Counted from the first letter of the stretch, positions 43,390-53,492 are shown. The stretch is DNA of 64,000 nt from Vibrio comitans (GCA_024346835.1 AP024866.1:2046001-2110000), one strand, 5' to 3'. Notes: generated from the letters alone by a model not told the origin. Made by a program: numbers and translations.

Positions 43390-44823
43390 ATGATCTATTT
43401 ACAATTCGGCCTCTACCTAGTTCTTATGCTAGGGATTGGCTATTACTCAATGAGAAAAACGCACGATAACCAAGACTTCATTATTGGTGGTCGTTCACTA
43501 GGGCCTGTAACTTCCGCAGTTAGTGCGGGCGCATCAGATATGAGTGGCTGGCTACTATTGGGCTTACCTGGTGCAGTATTCGCTAGCGGCTTGGTTGAAG
43601 GTGTTTGGATCTCTGTAGGTCTAGTACTAGGTGCTTACCTAAACTGGCTGATTGTTGCACCACGTCTTCGCGTTGCGACAGAAGTTACCGATACCGTGAC
43701 CATTCCGAGTTTCTTGGCTAAACGCTTTGAAGATAACTCAGGTCTTATCAAAACCGTTTCTACCCTGGTGATCCTTTTCTTCTTCACTTTGTATGTTGCA
43801 TCAGGTCTAAAAGGTGGCACACTTTTATTCGCTCATAGCTTTGGCGCAACTGAAGAGGTCGCTCTTTACGTAACGGCATTTGTGGTGATTTCGTATACCT
43901 TCCTTGGCGGCTACATGGCGGTATGTTGGACGGATTTAGTACAAGGCATCTTGATGCTGGCTGCGCTATTCTTCTGTATGCTTCTGGGTTATATGGCCAT
44001 TGCAGATTCACCAGTCGTGATCAGTGAAGTTAAACCTGACGCCTTTAAGTTCTCTACCAGCTTTATCACTGGTGCTTCGCTTATGGCTTGGGGTTTTGGT
44101 TACTTTGGTCAGCCTCACATCCTAGCGCGCTTTATCGGTATCGATAAAGTAGAGCACATTGCAAAAGCTCGCCGCGTTGGTATTAGCTGGATGATTCTGA
44201 CACTGGTCATTTCAGTGTCTATCGCGCTAATCGGTATCGGCTACGATGCTATCCATCCATTGGCATCAGTATCTGGCGAAGGCGGTAACTCTGAGCGTAT
44301 TTTCCTTGCGCTGACCAATGCCCTATTCCACCCAGTATTTGCTGGCTTTATCTTGGCGGCCGTTCTTGCAGCCGTAATGTCTACAGCCGATTCACAACTA
44401 CTCGTGTTGACCTCTTCTCTAACCGAAGATGTTCCTTTCTTCAGTAAGTACGATGAGAAAAAGAAAGCGTGGATCAGCCGTATGGGTGTTGTTGGCTTTG
44501 CCGTGCTAGCGCTGATTATTGCAGCAAATGATGATGGCTCTATTCTGGCGATGGTTGGCTACGCGTGGGGTGGCTTTGGCGCTGCATTTGGTCCGTTAAT
44601 GATTCTGGCGCTTTGCTGGAAAGGCACCACCAAAGCAGGTGCTCTAGCAGGCATGATTATCGGTGCACTAACCATCTTTGTTGTGAAGAACTACATCTCT
44701 ATTGAAGGTGAATACTTCTACGAACTACTGCCAGCATTCATTCTTTCGTTTGTTGCTATTGTTGTAGTGAGCAAGATGACCCCTGCACCATCTCAAGAAA
44801 CACTGAACAAGTTCAACTTCTGA
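43390..44823 (+). CDS. putP: Sodium/proline symporter
   Basis: A 477-aa Na+/solute symporter of the SSS family with about 13 helices. Typical stretches are GGRSLGPVTSAVSAGASDMSGWLLLGLPGA, FGYFGQPHILARFIGI, and STADSQLLVLTSSLTEDV, the conserved Na+-site motif. These match PutP closely, though the protein is slightly shorter than E. coli PutP. It imports proline for nutrition and osmoprotection. No putA or other proline gene is adjacent. A terminator follows. Confidence 0.92.
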   Translation: MIYLQFGLYLVLMLGIGYYSMRKTHDNQDFIIGGRSLGPVTSAVSAGASDMSGWLLLGLPGAVFASGLVEGVWISVGLVLGAYLNWLIVAPRLRVATEVTDTVTIPSFLAKRFEDNSGLIKTVSTLVILFFFTLYVASGLKGGTLLFAHSFGATEEVALYVTAFVVISYTFLGGYMAVCWTDLVQGILMLAALFFCMLLGYMAIADSPVVISEVKPDAFKFSTSFITGASLMAWGFGYFGQPHILARFIGIDKVEHIAKARRVGISWMILTLVISVSIALIGIGYDAIHPLASVSGEGGNSERIFLALTNALFHPVFAGFILAAVLAAVMSTADSQLLVLTSSLTEDVPFFSKYDEKKKAWISRMGVVGFAVLALIIAANDDGSILAMVGYAWGGFGAAFGPLMILALCWKGTTKAGALAGMIIGALTIFVVKNYISIEGEYFYELLPAFILSFVAIVVVSKMTPAPSQETLNKFNF

Positions 44824-44847
44824 TCTTGATTGGCAAGCACTAGGATT

Positions 44848-44876
44848 AGGCGAGGTTTATACCTCGCCTTTTTTAT
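44848..44876 (+). terminator. Rho-independent terminator of putP
   Basis: AGGCGAGGT (44848-44856) pairs perfectly with ACCTCGCCT (44861-44869) around a 4-base loop, followed by a T tract. It separates putP from the convergent Lrp-family gene. Confidence 0.88.
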
Positions 44877-44887
44877 AACTGACCTTT

Positions 44888-45355
44888 TTACAGCTTACCT
44901 AGCGGTAATTCGGTAGTGTATTTAATCGATTCCATCGCAAAGGTAGAGGTCACATTGGATATTCCAGAGACCGAGTTCACTAAGGTCTTGTAGAAATTGT
45001 CAAAGCTCTGCATATCCTTAGCCAGCACCTTGAGCATATAGTCATAGTCCCCGGCCATTCGATAGAACTCCATCACCTGCTCAAACTCAGAAACCGTCTC
45101 CACGAACTGCTGATACCACTCATGAGAGTGATCGCTGGTTTTAATCAACACAAAGGCGGTAAAAGAAAGTCCCAGTTTTTCAGGGTCTAACAATGCCACT
45201 CTGTTCTGAATAACGCCATCTTCTTCCAGTCGCTTGAGTCGTTTCCAACACGGCGTTGTCGTCAGGTTCACCGCTTCTGCAAGATCAGCGAGAGATACCG
45301 TGGCATCTTTTTGCAGCATAGCGAGTAACGTTTTATCGGTTCTATCCAGATTCAT
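44888..45355 (-). CDS. Lrp/AsnC-family regulator, DecR/YbaO-like
   Basis: A 155-aa regulator starting [18 protein letters not shown] at ATG 45353-45355. An upstream in-frame ATG at 45370 adds 5 residues and is less family-like. The helix-turn-helix ([29 protein letters not shown]) includes the CWKRLKRLE pattern, and the RAM ligand-binding domain follows ([20 protein letters not shown]). DecR in E. coli senses cysteine and activates a desulfidase. Here the divergent neighbour is a cysteine-synthase-like enzyme, as in the YbaO-CdsH pair of Salmonella. Regulation of that neighbour is inferred. Confidence 0.82.
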   Translation of the reverse strand: MNLDRTDKTLLAMLQKDATVSLADLAEAVNLTTTPCWKRLKRLEEDGVIQNRVALLDPEKLGLSFTAFVLIKTSDHSHEWYQQFVETVSEFEQVMEFYRMAGDYDYMLKVLAKDMQSFDNFYKTLVNSVSGISNVTSTFAMESIKYTTELPLGKL

Positions 45356-45376
45356 TTCATTAAAACCCATATAAAG

Positions 45377-45389
45377 AGAAAATTTTTCT
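45377..45389. promoter_or_regulatory. AT-rich palindrome in the decR-cdsH intergenic region
   Basis: AGAAAATTTTTCT is a perfect 13-base palindrome with a central T, 20 bases upstream of the regulator gene. Lrp-family proteins bind AT-rich palindromes of this size, so it is a candidate operator. A related GTTTTTCTC half-site lies near 45423-45431. Confidence 0.4.
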
Positions 45390-45484
45390 ACATTTTAGGT
45401 CAAACACTGCATTTATGGGTAAGTTTTTCTCATTAGTACGAGGTAAATTATCTGTATTCGGTCAAAGACTTCTGGAATCACATC

Positions 45485-46549
45485 ATGAACACTGAATCTA
45501 CTTGCACTCACAGTTGGATCAATCGCGCTATTCAAATTATTGAATCTGACTATCAACGCTCTGCGGACACTCACCTTATAAAACTGGATGTAGATGAGTT
45601 TCCTGGTATTGATATCTACCTAAAGGATGAGAGCACTCATCCAACCGGTTCGCTTAAGCACCGTCTTGCCCGTTCACTATTCTTGTATGCGCTATGTAAC
45701 GGTTGGATTGGCCCTAAAACCCCAATCATTGAATCATCTTCAGGGAGCACTGCGGTTTCAGAGGCTTACTTTGCACGCTTGCTAGGCTTGCCTTTTATTG
45801 CGGTTATGCCAAAAGGCACCGCAAAGAAAAAGATTGAGCAAATTGAATTCTACGGTGGTAAAGCACACCTTGTTGAACGCTCTGATGAGATCTATGCAGA
45901 ATCACATCGTTTGGCCGATGAACTAGGCGGTCACTATATGGATCAATTTACCTACGCAGAGCGTGCCACTGACTGGCGTGGTAACAACAACATCGCTAAC
46001 TCTATTTTTGGTCAAATGAAGATGGAACAGCACCCAATTCCAAAATGGATTGTAATGAGTCCAGGCACAGGCGGTACCTCTGCAACCATTGGTCGCTTCA
46101 TTCGCTACCAGCAATGTGAAACACAGCTTTGTGTTGTAGACCCTGAGCACTCTGTTTTCTACGACTACTACCAATCACGTGATGCTAAAATCACCCTAGA
46201 TCGCGGCAGTAACATTGAAGGCATTGGTCGCCCTCGTGTTGAACCAAGCTTCATTCCTGGCGTAGTTGACGAGATGCTTAAGGTGCCTGATGCGCACTCC
46301 ATCGTGACCATGCAATGGCTAGAACAAAAGCTTGGACGTAAAGTTGGACCATCTACCGGCACTAACTTGTACGGTGTTTTCCAACTCGCAAGAAAGATGC
46401 GAGATAATGGTGAAGTGGGGTCTATTGTCACTCTATTATGTGACAGTGGAGAGCGCTATCTTGATACCTACTACAATCCGCAGTGGGTTGAAGAGACCAT
46501 TGGCGATATCAGCGTTAGCCGCGATCATCTGCTAACACTGCTGGCGTAA
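45485..46549 (+). CDS. PLP-dependent cysteine synthase-family enzyme, CdsH-like
   Basis: A 354-aa fold-type II PLP enzyme. The PLP lysine is in [13 protein letters not shown], the substrate loop is [12 protein letters not shown], and the phosphate-binding Gly loop is [14 protein letters not shown]. This group resembles cysteine synthase but several members are cysteine desulfhydrases. In Salmonella, CdsH is adjacent to YbaO and releases H2S from cysteine. The divergent DecR/YbaO-like gene here supports the same assignment. Cysteine synthesis remains the alternative activity. The symbol is withheld because the reaction is not certain. Confidence 0.8.
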   Translation: MNTESTCTHSWINRAIQIIESDYQRSADTHLIKLDVDEFPGIDIYLKDESTHPTGSLKHRLARSLFLYALCNGWIGPKTPIIESSSGSTAVSEAYFARLLGLPFIAVMPKGTAKKKIEQIEFYGGKAHLVERSDEIYAESHRLADELGGHYMDQFTYAERATDWRGNNNIANSIFGQMKMEQHPIPKWIVMSPGTGGTSATIGRFIRYQQCETQLCVVDPEHSVFYDYYQSRDAKITLDRGSNIEGIGRPRVEPSFIPGVVDEMLKVPDAHSIVTMQWLEQKLGRKVGPSTGTNLYGVFQLARKMRDNGEVGSIVTLLCDSGERYLDTYYNPQWVEETIGDISVSRDHLLTLLA

Positions 46550-46657
46550 TCTCACCGGTTTGCATTAGCCGCTGATTTCACACTTTACATGCCTAGAAAG
46601 GATAGGATTTTAACTAGAAATAGTTAAGCGCCTATCCTTTTGTTATATCCTTAAGCC

Positions 46658-48316
46658 ATGGTTCAAACACATGACGTTATCAAGGATAGAATGCAGCAGA
46701 TCGAGCTTCCTGAAGGCTATTACCACAGCAATTTCAATACCCTAATTGAGCATGCCAAGCATCACTACTCTGATTTGTTGCACCCTGAAGAACTTCAGTG
46801 GATAAAGGACTATTACTCTCTCGATTTAGAAGCACAGCGATTACTGGTCCGTTTGTTCTCAAGAAAGGGGGAGTGGTTTCGTAGTGACAAATTAAACTAC
46901 GCTGAGATCCCCAACTTGAAACCTGCATTTGAGCAGCTTGCCCTCCTTAGCTTTATCTCAATACCTGATGAGGTAGAAACCGAAATCCTTTGTCATTCTG
47001 TACTCACCAAGCCAGAACTCGTTAAGCTATTCCCGCAATTAAGTAAGTCCCTATCCAAATCAAATCTCGTAAAGCAGGCCTGTGACGAGTGCACCAACGT
47101 TCCCACCCACCAGCTCGACTTTACCTTGATACATCTAGAGTACAGCGCCTTTCTTGGCACATTGACCACACTGTTCTTTGCCAACGCTAGGCAGGATTTA
47201 AGTCAATTTGTTCTTAGCGACCTTGGGGTTCACCAATTTGAGCAATACAGCCTAAGCAAAGAGCTACGCTTTTTTAACCACAGAGCAGAGGTCGAGCAAC
47301 TGCTATCGCTAGCACAAGTTAGCGATCGTTATTATCTAATGGATAAGTCCGCCTCTAAAGCGCAAAAGCTTGAATACCTATCAGCACTGCTGAATACAAT
47401 GCCTGCAGGGATAGAGAACGCTTATGTGTTGAGAAGAGCCCAGTGGTTAATCAACAACATTGCTCGTGATTTTGAGCGCTTGCAAGACTATGACAAGGCA
47501 ATGCGATTATTTGAGCAAACGAGTCTTGCCCCTTCGAGAGAGCGCAGAGTGCGAATGCTAATGAAGCGTGATATGCTCAGTGATGCAAAACCCCTTGTCG
47601 AGCAAATACTAGAAGCTCCCCAAGACGAGCCCGAATATGAAGTCGCACTGCGATTGCATCAGCAACTCAATCGTAAGCTCGGAATAAAAACGACTAGGGC
47701 GTCTAAACCTGCGATTACTTCATACCATATTGAACTCGATCTCTCAGCCAGCAAGGTCGAGCCTGCTGTAGCACTGCACCTTGAACAGAGTGGGTGGCAA
47801 GCCTACTTTGTTGAGAACACCTTTTTGACCGGCTTATTTGGGCTCGCTTTTTGGGATGTGATATACGCTCCAATCGAAGGAGCTTTTCTCAATGCTTATC
47901 AAGTAAGGCCAAAGGATCTCTACACCCCTCAGTTTACTGAAAAACGTCAGCAGCTGATTAAGGATCGAATGGAGGAATTACAGAGGTTAGGTTTTGCTGA
48001 GCTAGAAAGAGTCTATCAACACAAGCAAGGGCTCACTAATCCGTTTGTTCATTGGTCAATGTTGGATTTGAATATTCTTCAACATACTAAGCGCTGCTTT
48101 AGTATGGAAGAATTGCTAGGATTATTTGAGGTAATACTGAGTGATATTCGAAGCTTTAGAACCGGCATGCCTGATCTCATAGCTTTTAAAGATAATGACT
48201 ATCGTTGGATTGAAGTAAAAGGGCCCGGCGATAAATTACAAGACAACCAAATTCGTTGGTTTAAGAAATTTTCAGCATTGGGTATCAAGGCTGAGGTGTG
48301 TTACGTAAATCACTAG
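46658..48316 (+). CDS. VRR-NUC domain nuclease, FAN1-like
   Basis: A 552-aa nuclease related to eukaryotic FAN1. Residues 1-400 are helical repeats (TPR-like), including RLLVRLFSRKGEWFR, a hallmark of FAN1-type N-terminal regions. The C-terminal VRR-NUC domain has SFRTGMPDLIAFKDNDYRWIEVKGPGDKLQDNQIRWF, giving the PD...(E)VK...Q active-site pattern. Bacterial members cut 5' flaps and interstrand crosslink intermediates. A role in DNA repair is inferred from the family. It is monocistronic, with a terminator hairpin at its stop. Confidence 0.88.
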   Translation: MVQTHDVIKDRMQQIELPEGYYHSNFNTLIEHAKHHYSDLLHPEELQWIKDYYSLDLEAQRLLVRLFSRKGEWFRSDKLNYAEIPNLKPAFEQLALLSFISIPDEVETEILCHSVLTKPELVKLFPQLSKSLSKSNLVKQACDECTNVPTHQLDFTLIHLEYSAFLGTLTTLFFANARQDLSQFVLSDLGVHQFEQYSLSKELRFFNHRAEVEQLLSLAQVSDRYYLMDKSASKAQKLEYLSALLNTMPAGIENAYVLRRAQWLINNIARDFERLQDYDKAMRLFEQTSLAPSRERRVRMLMKRDMLSDAKPLVEQILEAPQDEPEYEVALRLHQQLNRKLGIKTTRASKPAITSYHIELDLSASKVEPAVALHLEQSGWQAYFVENTFLTGLFGLAFWDVIYAPIEGAFLNAYQVRPKDLYTPQFTEKRQQLIKDRMEELQRLGFAELERVYQHKQGLTNPFVHWSMLDLNILQHTKRCFSMEELLGLFEVILSDIRSFRTGMPDLIAFKDNDYRWIEVKGPGDKLQDNQIRWFKKFSALGIKAEVCYVNH

Positions 48317-48346
48317 CTCTCTAACAACTGCTTTCTTAGAGAGCTA
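48314..48346. terminator. Bidirectional terminator between FAN1-like and DUF1244 genes
   Basis: TAGCTCTCTAA (48314-48324, overlapping the stop of the nuclease gene) pairs perfectly with TTAGAGAGCTA (48336-48346). It lies between two convergent genes. Confidence 0.65.
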
Positions 48347-48356
48347 ATGAATAGTG

Positions 48357-48674
48357 CTACTTCTTGTCTTTAGCCTCAAATGCGGCAAGTTGCTCTGGTG
48401 TAGCCGGCAGTTGATGGTTCTGTTTCCACTCATCATAAGTCATGCCATATACACGCATGCGAGCGTCGTCGATATCAAGGTCTAGACCATTGTCTTTTGC
48501 TTCAGCGGCATACCATTTACTAAAGCAGTTACGACAAAATCCAGCCAAAATCATAAGATCGATGTTCTGCACATCCTTATTGTTGTCTAAGTGAGCCAGT
48601 AAACGACGAAATACTGCCGCATCCAGTTTGTCCTGCTCTTCTTGAGATAGTTGTTGATGTTTTACCTGAGTCAA
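48357..48674 (-). CDS. DUF1244 family protein
   Basis: A 105-aa cytoplasmic protein. The core VFRRLLAHLDNNKDVQNIDLMILAGFCRNCFSKWYAAEAKDNG and the later YGMTYDEWKQNHQLPATPEQL are diagnostic of DUF1244. A conserved Cys pair (FCRNCF) is present and could bind metal. The function of this family is unknown. RBS and start at ATG 48672-48674 look sound. Confidence 0.88.
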   Translation of the reverse strand: MTQVKHQQLSQEEQDKLDAAVFRRLLAHLDNNKDVQNIDLMILAGFCRNCFSKWYAAEAKDNGLDLDIDDARMRVYGMTYDEWKQNHQLPATPEQLAAFEAKDKK

Positions 48675-48693
48675 TGTTCTTCTCCTTGTACTA

Positions 48694-48796
48694 ATACCAA
48701 TCGTAGTAAATAACTGCTCACCCTAGCGTGTTAAAACACTCGACAACGGCGTTTTTACTGCGCTATTTCTAATCACCTACTTACTGTGATTGGTAT
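48694..48796. repeat. 103-bp MITE-like element
   Basis: ATACCAATC at the left end (48694-48702) is inverted as GATTGGTAT at the right end (48788-48796). An inner hairpin, AATCAC/GTGATT, lies near the right end. Vibrio genomes contain many such small palindrome-bounded elements. Confidence 0.55.
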
Positions 48797-48941
48797 AAAC
48801 AGCACTAGATAACGTTTTTGATATTTATAGAAACCTAGTTGTAATATAACTGTTAAGCTTATGATGTAAATACACTTTCGAAGAGTTTGTTATTTACCTA
48901 AGCTAAGTATCGATAATGTTAATACTAACACGTGATCAAGG

Positions 48942-49505
48942 ATGACTATGAACAAGCTACGCTTCTTTAGCTTAATACCCGCTACCCTACTCTCACTTTC
49001 TGCTGCCGCTGCGGGTAACAATTCATTTTTTCTCGGTGTCGGAGATGTCGGCTTTTCTCCGGATGGCGATTCCACCGATTCATTCTCTAGCCCAAGTTTT
49101 ATTATCGGTGGAGGGCAATCCTTCAACGAACACCTGAGTATGGAAGGCTTCTTTCGTTATTCTGAAGCCTCTGACGATGCAAAAACCTATGAGATTAATT
49201 ACTACGAGTTAGGGTTATCCTTACTGCTATCAACGGGCGAACTAGGCGATACCCCATTGGAGATCTTTGGCCGTACCAGTGCCATAGCCACCAATATACA
49301 AGGCCATGATACGAGCAGTGGTTCAAGAGAAGATATTGGCGACACCACAGGTGGGGTATTTACTGTTGGTGCGGGTTTACAGTGGAATATTAACGTAGAT
49401 TACTGGCTACGTGCTGAATACATCTATGGCTACGCAAATTCAGGTGTCGGCAATTACGATGAAGACTATGATGGCTTACAAATCAGCCTTGGCCTCGATT
49501 TTTAG
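48942..49505 (+). CDS. Outer-membrane beta-barrel protein
   Basis: A 187-aa protein. Starting from ATG 48942 the signal peptide is MTMNKLRFFSLIPATLLSLSAAAA (cleavage after AAA or AAG; ATG 48948 is the more usual start). The mature part alternates hydrophobic and polar residues with many aromatic strand ends, as in small eight-strand barrels of the OmpA-barrel/OprF-N type. It ends in the typical C-terminal strand LQISLGLDF with a terminal Phe for Bam recognition. The function is unknown, and a stress or structural role is likely. Confidence 0.78.
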   Translation: MTMNKLRFFSLIPATLLSLSAAAAGNNSFFLGVGDVGFSPDGDSTDSFSSPSFIIGGGQSFNEHLSMEGFFRYSEASDDAKTYEINYYELGLSLLLSTGELGDTPLEIFGRTSAIATNIQGHDTSSGSREDIGDTTGGVFTVGAGLQWNINVDYWLRAEYIYGYANSGVGNYDEDYDGLQISLGLDF

Positions 49506-49533
49506 CCATACAGCACCTTAAAAGTAGCGAACG

Positions 49534-50334
49534 ATGACACGCCCCACTTTGCCAGACTCTGCATCCCTGCCCACCATAGAGCTTAAATACAAAGGGCCAC
49601 TAGACTGGTCCTTTATGCTGGCGTTTTATCAAAGAAGAGCCATTGAGCATATCGAGGTAATTGAAGATAATTACTATTGTCGACATGCCTTGTTAAATGA
49701 TCAACCTATTTGGTTTCGGCTCACTCAAAATCACCCTCAATCCCTTGCCTTACAATACAATATTGCTTGCGATAGCCAGCTTCAGCCTTTGGTAGCTAAA
49801 CTAAGAAGAATGTTTGATCTTGATACGGATATAGATGCTATTGAGGCCCACCTTAACCTTGTTGAGCCTAATCTTGTGAAAAGAACAGGCATTCGCATCC
49901 CTGGGGTTTGGAGTTCATGGGAGGCAGGGGTTAGGGCTGTACTCGGACAACAAGTCTCCGTTACTGCAGCCATTACCCATCTAAATAGGCTGACCGAACA
50001 ACTGACTGACTTTGCACACTTTCCTAGTCCCGAATTAGTCGCAAGTAAGGATCTATCCTTTCTAAGGATGCCCCAGCGCCGGAAAGACTCTCTTAGTTCC
50101 CTTGCTCAGTTCGTCGTTGATCATCCAAGTGCATCACCTAGTGAATGGTTATCCATCAAAGGCATTGGTCCTTGGACTGTACAATATGTTCAGTTGCGTG
50201 GGTTATCAGAGCGAGACTGCTTTCTTAGCGGGGACTTAGTCGTGAAAAAGGCACTCGCCAATTTTACTAAGCTTAATGAAAGTACAGCACATCCCTTCGG
50301 GAGTTACGCCACTTTTCATCTTTGGAATCAATGA
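49534..50334 (+). CDS. DNA-3-methyladenine glycosylase II (AlkA-like)
   Basis: A 266-aa base-excision enzyme. Residues 1-110 match the AlkA N-terminal domain (LKYKGPLDWSFMLAFYQRRAIEHIE). The HhH-GPD domain follows with GVWSSWEAGVRAVLGQQVSV and WLSIKGIGPWTVQYVQLRGLSERDCFLSGDLVVKKAL, where the catalytic Asp is in FLSGD. It removes alkylated purines. It ends SYATFHLWNQ. It is not linked to an ada gene. Confidence 0.88.
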   Translation: MTRPTLPDSASLPTIELKYKGPLDWSFMLAFYQRRAIEHIEVIEDNYYCRHALLNDQPIWFRLTQNHPQSLALQYNIACDSQLQPLVAKLRRMFDLDTDIDAIEAHLNLVEPNLVKRTGIRIPGVWSSWEAGVRAVLGQQVSVTAAITHLNRLTEQLTDFAHFPSPELVASKDLSFLRMPQRRKDSLSSLAQFVVDHPSASPSEWLSIKGIGPWTVQYVQLRGLSERDCFLSGDLVVKKALANFTKLNESTAHPFGSYATFHLWNQ

Positions 50335-50357
50335 GCCAGACTCAAAGGTCTGGCTCA
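50332..50357. terminator. Bidirectional hairpin at the stop of the glycosylase gene
   Basis: TGAGCCAGAC (50332-50341) pairs perfectly with GTCTGGCTCA (50348-50357) around a 6-base loop, overlapping the stop codon. It also serves the convergent RND gene. Confidence 0.75.
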
Positions 50358-50381
50358 GTTAATTTACGACAACCCAATCAA

Positions 50382-53300
50382 TTAGTGACTGATACGTCCC
50401 TTGGTATCATGTTCAAGATCTTGATTTAGCATCTCTTCAACATGACCTGGTGATTGAGTCTTAATCGACAGTAGTCGGTACATTGCAGGGATAACAAACA
50501 AGGTCACTAAACTCGCAAACGCCATACCAAAGAAGATAACCGTACCCACCGCAATACGACTCTCATAACCCGCACCTGTTGAAAGAATCAACGGGATTGC
50601 ACCTGCAAGAGTGGTAAACGCCGTCATCATGATTGGCCTTAAACGGCGCGCTGAAGCATCGATGATCGCTTGCTCAAATTCAACGCCCTTGTCGCGAAGT
50701 TGGTTCGCAAACTCAACAATCAAGATACCGTTCTTGGTTACCATACCAATAAGCATGATCATACCAATTTGACTGTACACATTGAGTCCTTGCGACATGA
50801 TCACTAGCCCAAGGAAGCCACCAAAGATACCCATAGGCACAGTGAACATCACCACTAGCGGGTTAATGAAGCTCTCAAACTGAGCCGCCAATACCAAGTA
50901 TGCTACTAGCAGTGCTAACGCAAACACAATCAAGATTGAAGATTGGTTCTCTTTGAAGTCTTTAGACTCGCCAGAATAGTTAATCGAGATGTCACTTGGC
51001 AAAATCTCAATGGCTTTCTGGTCTAAAAAGTCCAGTGCATCTCCTAAGGTTGCCCCGTCTGTTAGGTTAGCTTTAACAGTAATGGACTTTTGCTTGTTGT
51101 AATGCGACAAACGAATGGCAGAGGCTATCTCTTCCACTTTAGTAATAGAGTCTAAAGTCACTAGATCACCGTTACCCGTTCGCATGTAAATCTGACTTAA
51201 GTCTGTGATGTTATTAAAGCTATTCTCATCACCACGCAGATAGACGTCATACTCTTCCCCGCGATCGACATACGTAGTCTCAGTTTTACCCCCTAGCATG
51301 ATCTCTAAGGTGTCAGAAATATCGCTTTGAGTAATACCAAGCTCCGCTGCACGCTCTTTGTCTATGGATACCACAAGCTCTGGTGTTTTCTCAGAGTAAT
51401 CGGTACTCGCGCCATCCATAAACGGGCTGTCGTCTGCTTCGTTCTTTAAGATCTCCGCCCACTTTTCTAGCTCGCTATAGTCAGGGCCACCAAGAACAAA
51501 CTGTACAGGCTCACTAGAGCCACCTCTAAAACCAGGCAAGAATGGATGAATACGAACATCAGCAATATCGCCAAGGGCTCTTCTCACCACACCAAGTGCT
51601 TCACTTGCGGATTGATCGCGCTCTTCCCAATCTTCCAAGATCATGATGACAAAACCTGTTTGGTCACCGGCATTACCACCAAAGGCAGGAGATTGAATAG
51701 AGAAAGATTTCAGTAACCCTTGCCCCAAGAGCGGTAGCAGACGTGTTTCGATAACATCCATATTAGCCGCCATGCGGTTATAACTGGTTGCATCTGCACC
51801 CCTAGCAAAGGCGAAGATAACGCCACGGTCTTCTTGTGGGGTCAACTGCGCTGGTACATGATTCATCAATTGATACGAACCACCGACACAAGCAAGAATA
51901 ACCACAGGCGCTGCCCATCTAAGCTTCAATGCGATAGTAAGTACATGCCGATAGCCGCGCTCAAGTTTCTTAAATAAAAACTCTACGCCACGGTTGAATT
52001 TATTCGGTTTCACATTGGCCGAAAGGATCTTACTACCCAGCACTGGCGTTAACGTCAAAGCAATCAAGGATGAGAAGATGACGGACATTGCCAACAGCAC
52101 TGAGAACTCAGTAAATAACAGCCCCACCATGCCTTCCATAAAGGAAATCGGCAGGAATACCATCACCAATACTAATGTCGTCGCAACAACCGCAAAGCCT
52201 ACCTCTCGCGTACCTTTATAGGCAGCAAGTAGTGGCGTTTCACCGCGCTCAATATGGTGGAAGATATTCTCAACAACCACGATGGCATCATCTACCACCA
52301 AGCCAATGGACAAGATCAGTGCCATTAGAGTGATCAGGTTGATACTAAAGCCAAAGTAATACGCAGCAATAAAGGAAGAAATTAACGACACCGGCACGGT
52401 TACTGCGGGGATCAACGTTGCTCTTGCCTGACCGATGAAGATATACAGCACCAACACCACTAGACCGCCAGTGATAAACAAGGTGTTGTAAACCTCTGAA
52501 ATAGAACGGTCGATAAACACCGTGGAGTCGTAGTCTACGGCTAAGCGCGTCCCCTCAGGTAGGAACTTTTGAATGTCATCAACCTGCTTGTGAACCGCTG
52601 TTGCCACATCCAAAGGGTTTGCATCCGATTGAGGTACGATCCCCAAACTCACGTTGACCACACCATCACTTCTAAAGGTGGAATCTTCGTTCTTCGCGCC
52701 AAGGTAAACGTCCGCTACATCTTTTAAATAGATTGGGGTACCGTCAGCGGCTCTTCTTACTACAAGATAATCAAAATCTTCGGCACTGTTATAAGTACGA
52801 TCGGTGCGCACTGACATAACAATGGCATCGTTTCGAACTTGCCCGCCCGGACTTTCAATATTTTCAGAGCGCAATGCTGAGGTAATATCCGCTGTCGTAA
52901 CGGCTCTACCCGCCATTAAGATTGGCTTGAGCTTAACGTACATCACCTTATACAAACCGCCTGAAACCTGCACAGAACTGACGCCAGAGATAAGGCTAAA
53001 GCGATCCAGCAACACGCGATCGATATAGTCAGTGAGCTCTGTTCTATCTAAAAGGTTGGAGCTTAAATTGATATAGATAGAAGCTTCGCCACTGCCATTG
53101 TTTTTATAAACAGTGGGCGTATCAGCCTCATCTGGCAGTTGATTCTGGGCTCTTGCGACAGCATCACGAACATCACTAACGCCCGTGTTAAGGTCATACC
53201 CTAAATCAAACACCACGGTAATGCGTGAGAAACCATTTCGGGTAGTAGAGGTAATCTCATCGATACCACTGATACCGGATAATTGGTCCTCAATCACCGA

Positions 53301-53492
53301 GGTTATCTGGCTTTCAATAATGGTTGCCGAGGCACCGTCGTAGCGAGTGTTAATCGAAACCACTGAGCTTTCAATATCTGGCATCTCTCGTACAGCAAGC
53401 TTTGAGAACGAGACGATACCAAACACGCACAGCAACAAGCTCAGGACTATAGCGGCAACAGGTCGTTTAACCGAAATGTCAGATAACAGCAT
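50382..53492 (-). CDS. RND efflux transporter, inner-membrane subunit (VexH-like)
   Basis: A 1036-aa proton-driven pump of the RND family. It has 12 helices and two large periplasmic loops (about 35-335 and 560-870). The TM4 proton-relay Asp pair is in GLVVDDAIVVVEN. The N-terminal SDISVKRPVAAIVLSLLLCVFGIVSFSKLAVREMPDIE is typical. It overlaps the MFP gene by one base (TAATG-like). Together with a TolC-like channel encoded elsewhere it should export drugs, bile or dyes. It most resembles VexH/VmeD-type pumps, but the exact orthologue cannot be told. Confidence 0.92.
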   Translation of the reverse strand: MLLSDISVKRPVAAIVLSLLLCVFGIVSFSKLAVREMPDIESSVVSINTRYDGASATIIESQITSVIEDQLSGISGIDEITSTTRNGFSRITVVFDLGYDLNTGVSDVRDAVARAQNQLPDEADTPTVYKNNGSGEASIYINLSSNLLDRTELTDYIDRVLLDRFSLISGVSSVQVSGGLYKVMYVKLKPILMAGRAVTTADITSALRSENIESPGGQVRNDAIVMSVRTDRTYNSAEDFDYLVVRRAADGTPIYLKDVADVYLGAKNEDSTFRSDGVVNVSLGIVPQSDANPLDVATAVHKQVDDIQKFLPEGTRLAVDYDSTVFIDRSISEVYNTLFITGGLVVLVLYIFIGQARATLIPAVTVPVSLISSFIAAYYFGFSINLITLMALILSIGLVVDDAIVVVENIFHHIERGETPLLAAYKGTREVGFAVVATTLVLVMVFLPISFMEGMVGLLFTEFSVLLAMSVIFSSLIALTLTPVLGSKILSANVKPNKFNRGVEFLFKKLERGYRHVLTIALKLRWAAPVVILACVGGSYQLMNHVPAQLTPQEDRGVIFAFARGADATSYNRMAANMDVIETRLLPLLGQGLLKSFSIQSPAFGGNAGDQTGFVIMILEDWEERDQSASEALGVVRRALGDIADVRIHPFLPGFRGGSSEPVQFVLGGPDYSELEKWAEILKNEADDSPFMDGASTDYSEKTPELVVSIDKERAAELGITQSDISDTLEIMLGGKTETTYVDRGEEYDVYLRGDENSFNNITDLSQIYMRTGNGDLVTLDSITKVEEIASAIRLSHYNKQKSITVKANLTDGATLGDALDFLDQKAIEILPSDISINYSGESKDFKENQSSILIVFALALLVAYLVLAAQFESFINPLVVMFTVPMGIFGGFLGLVIMSQGLNVYSQIGMIMLIGMVTKNGILIVEFANQLRDKGVEFEQAIIDASARRLRPIMMTAFTTLAGAIPLILSTGAGYESRIAVGTVIFFGMAFASLVTLFVIPAMYRLLSIKTQSPGHVEEMLNQDLEHDTKGRISH

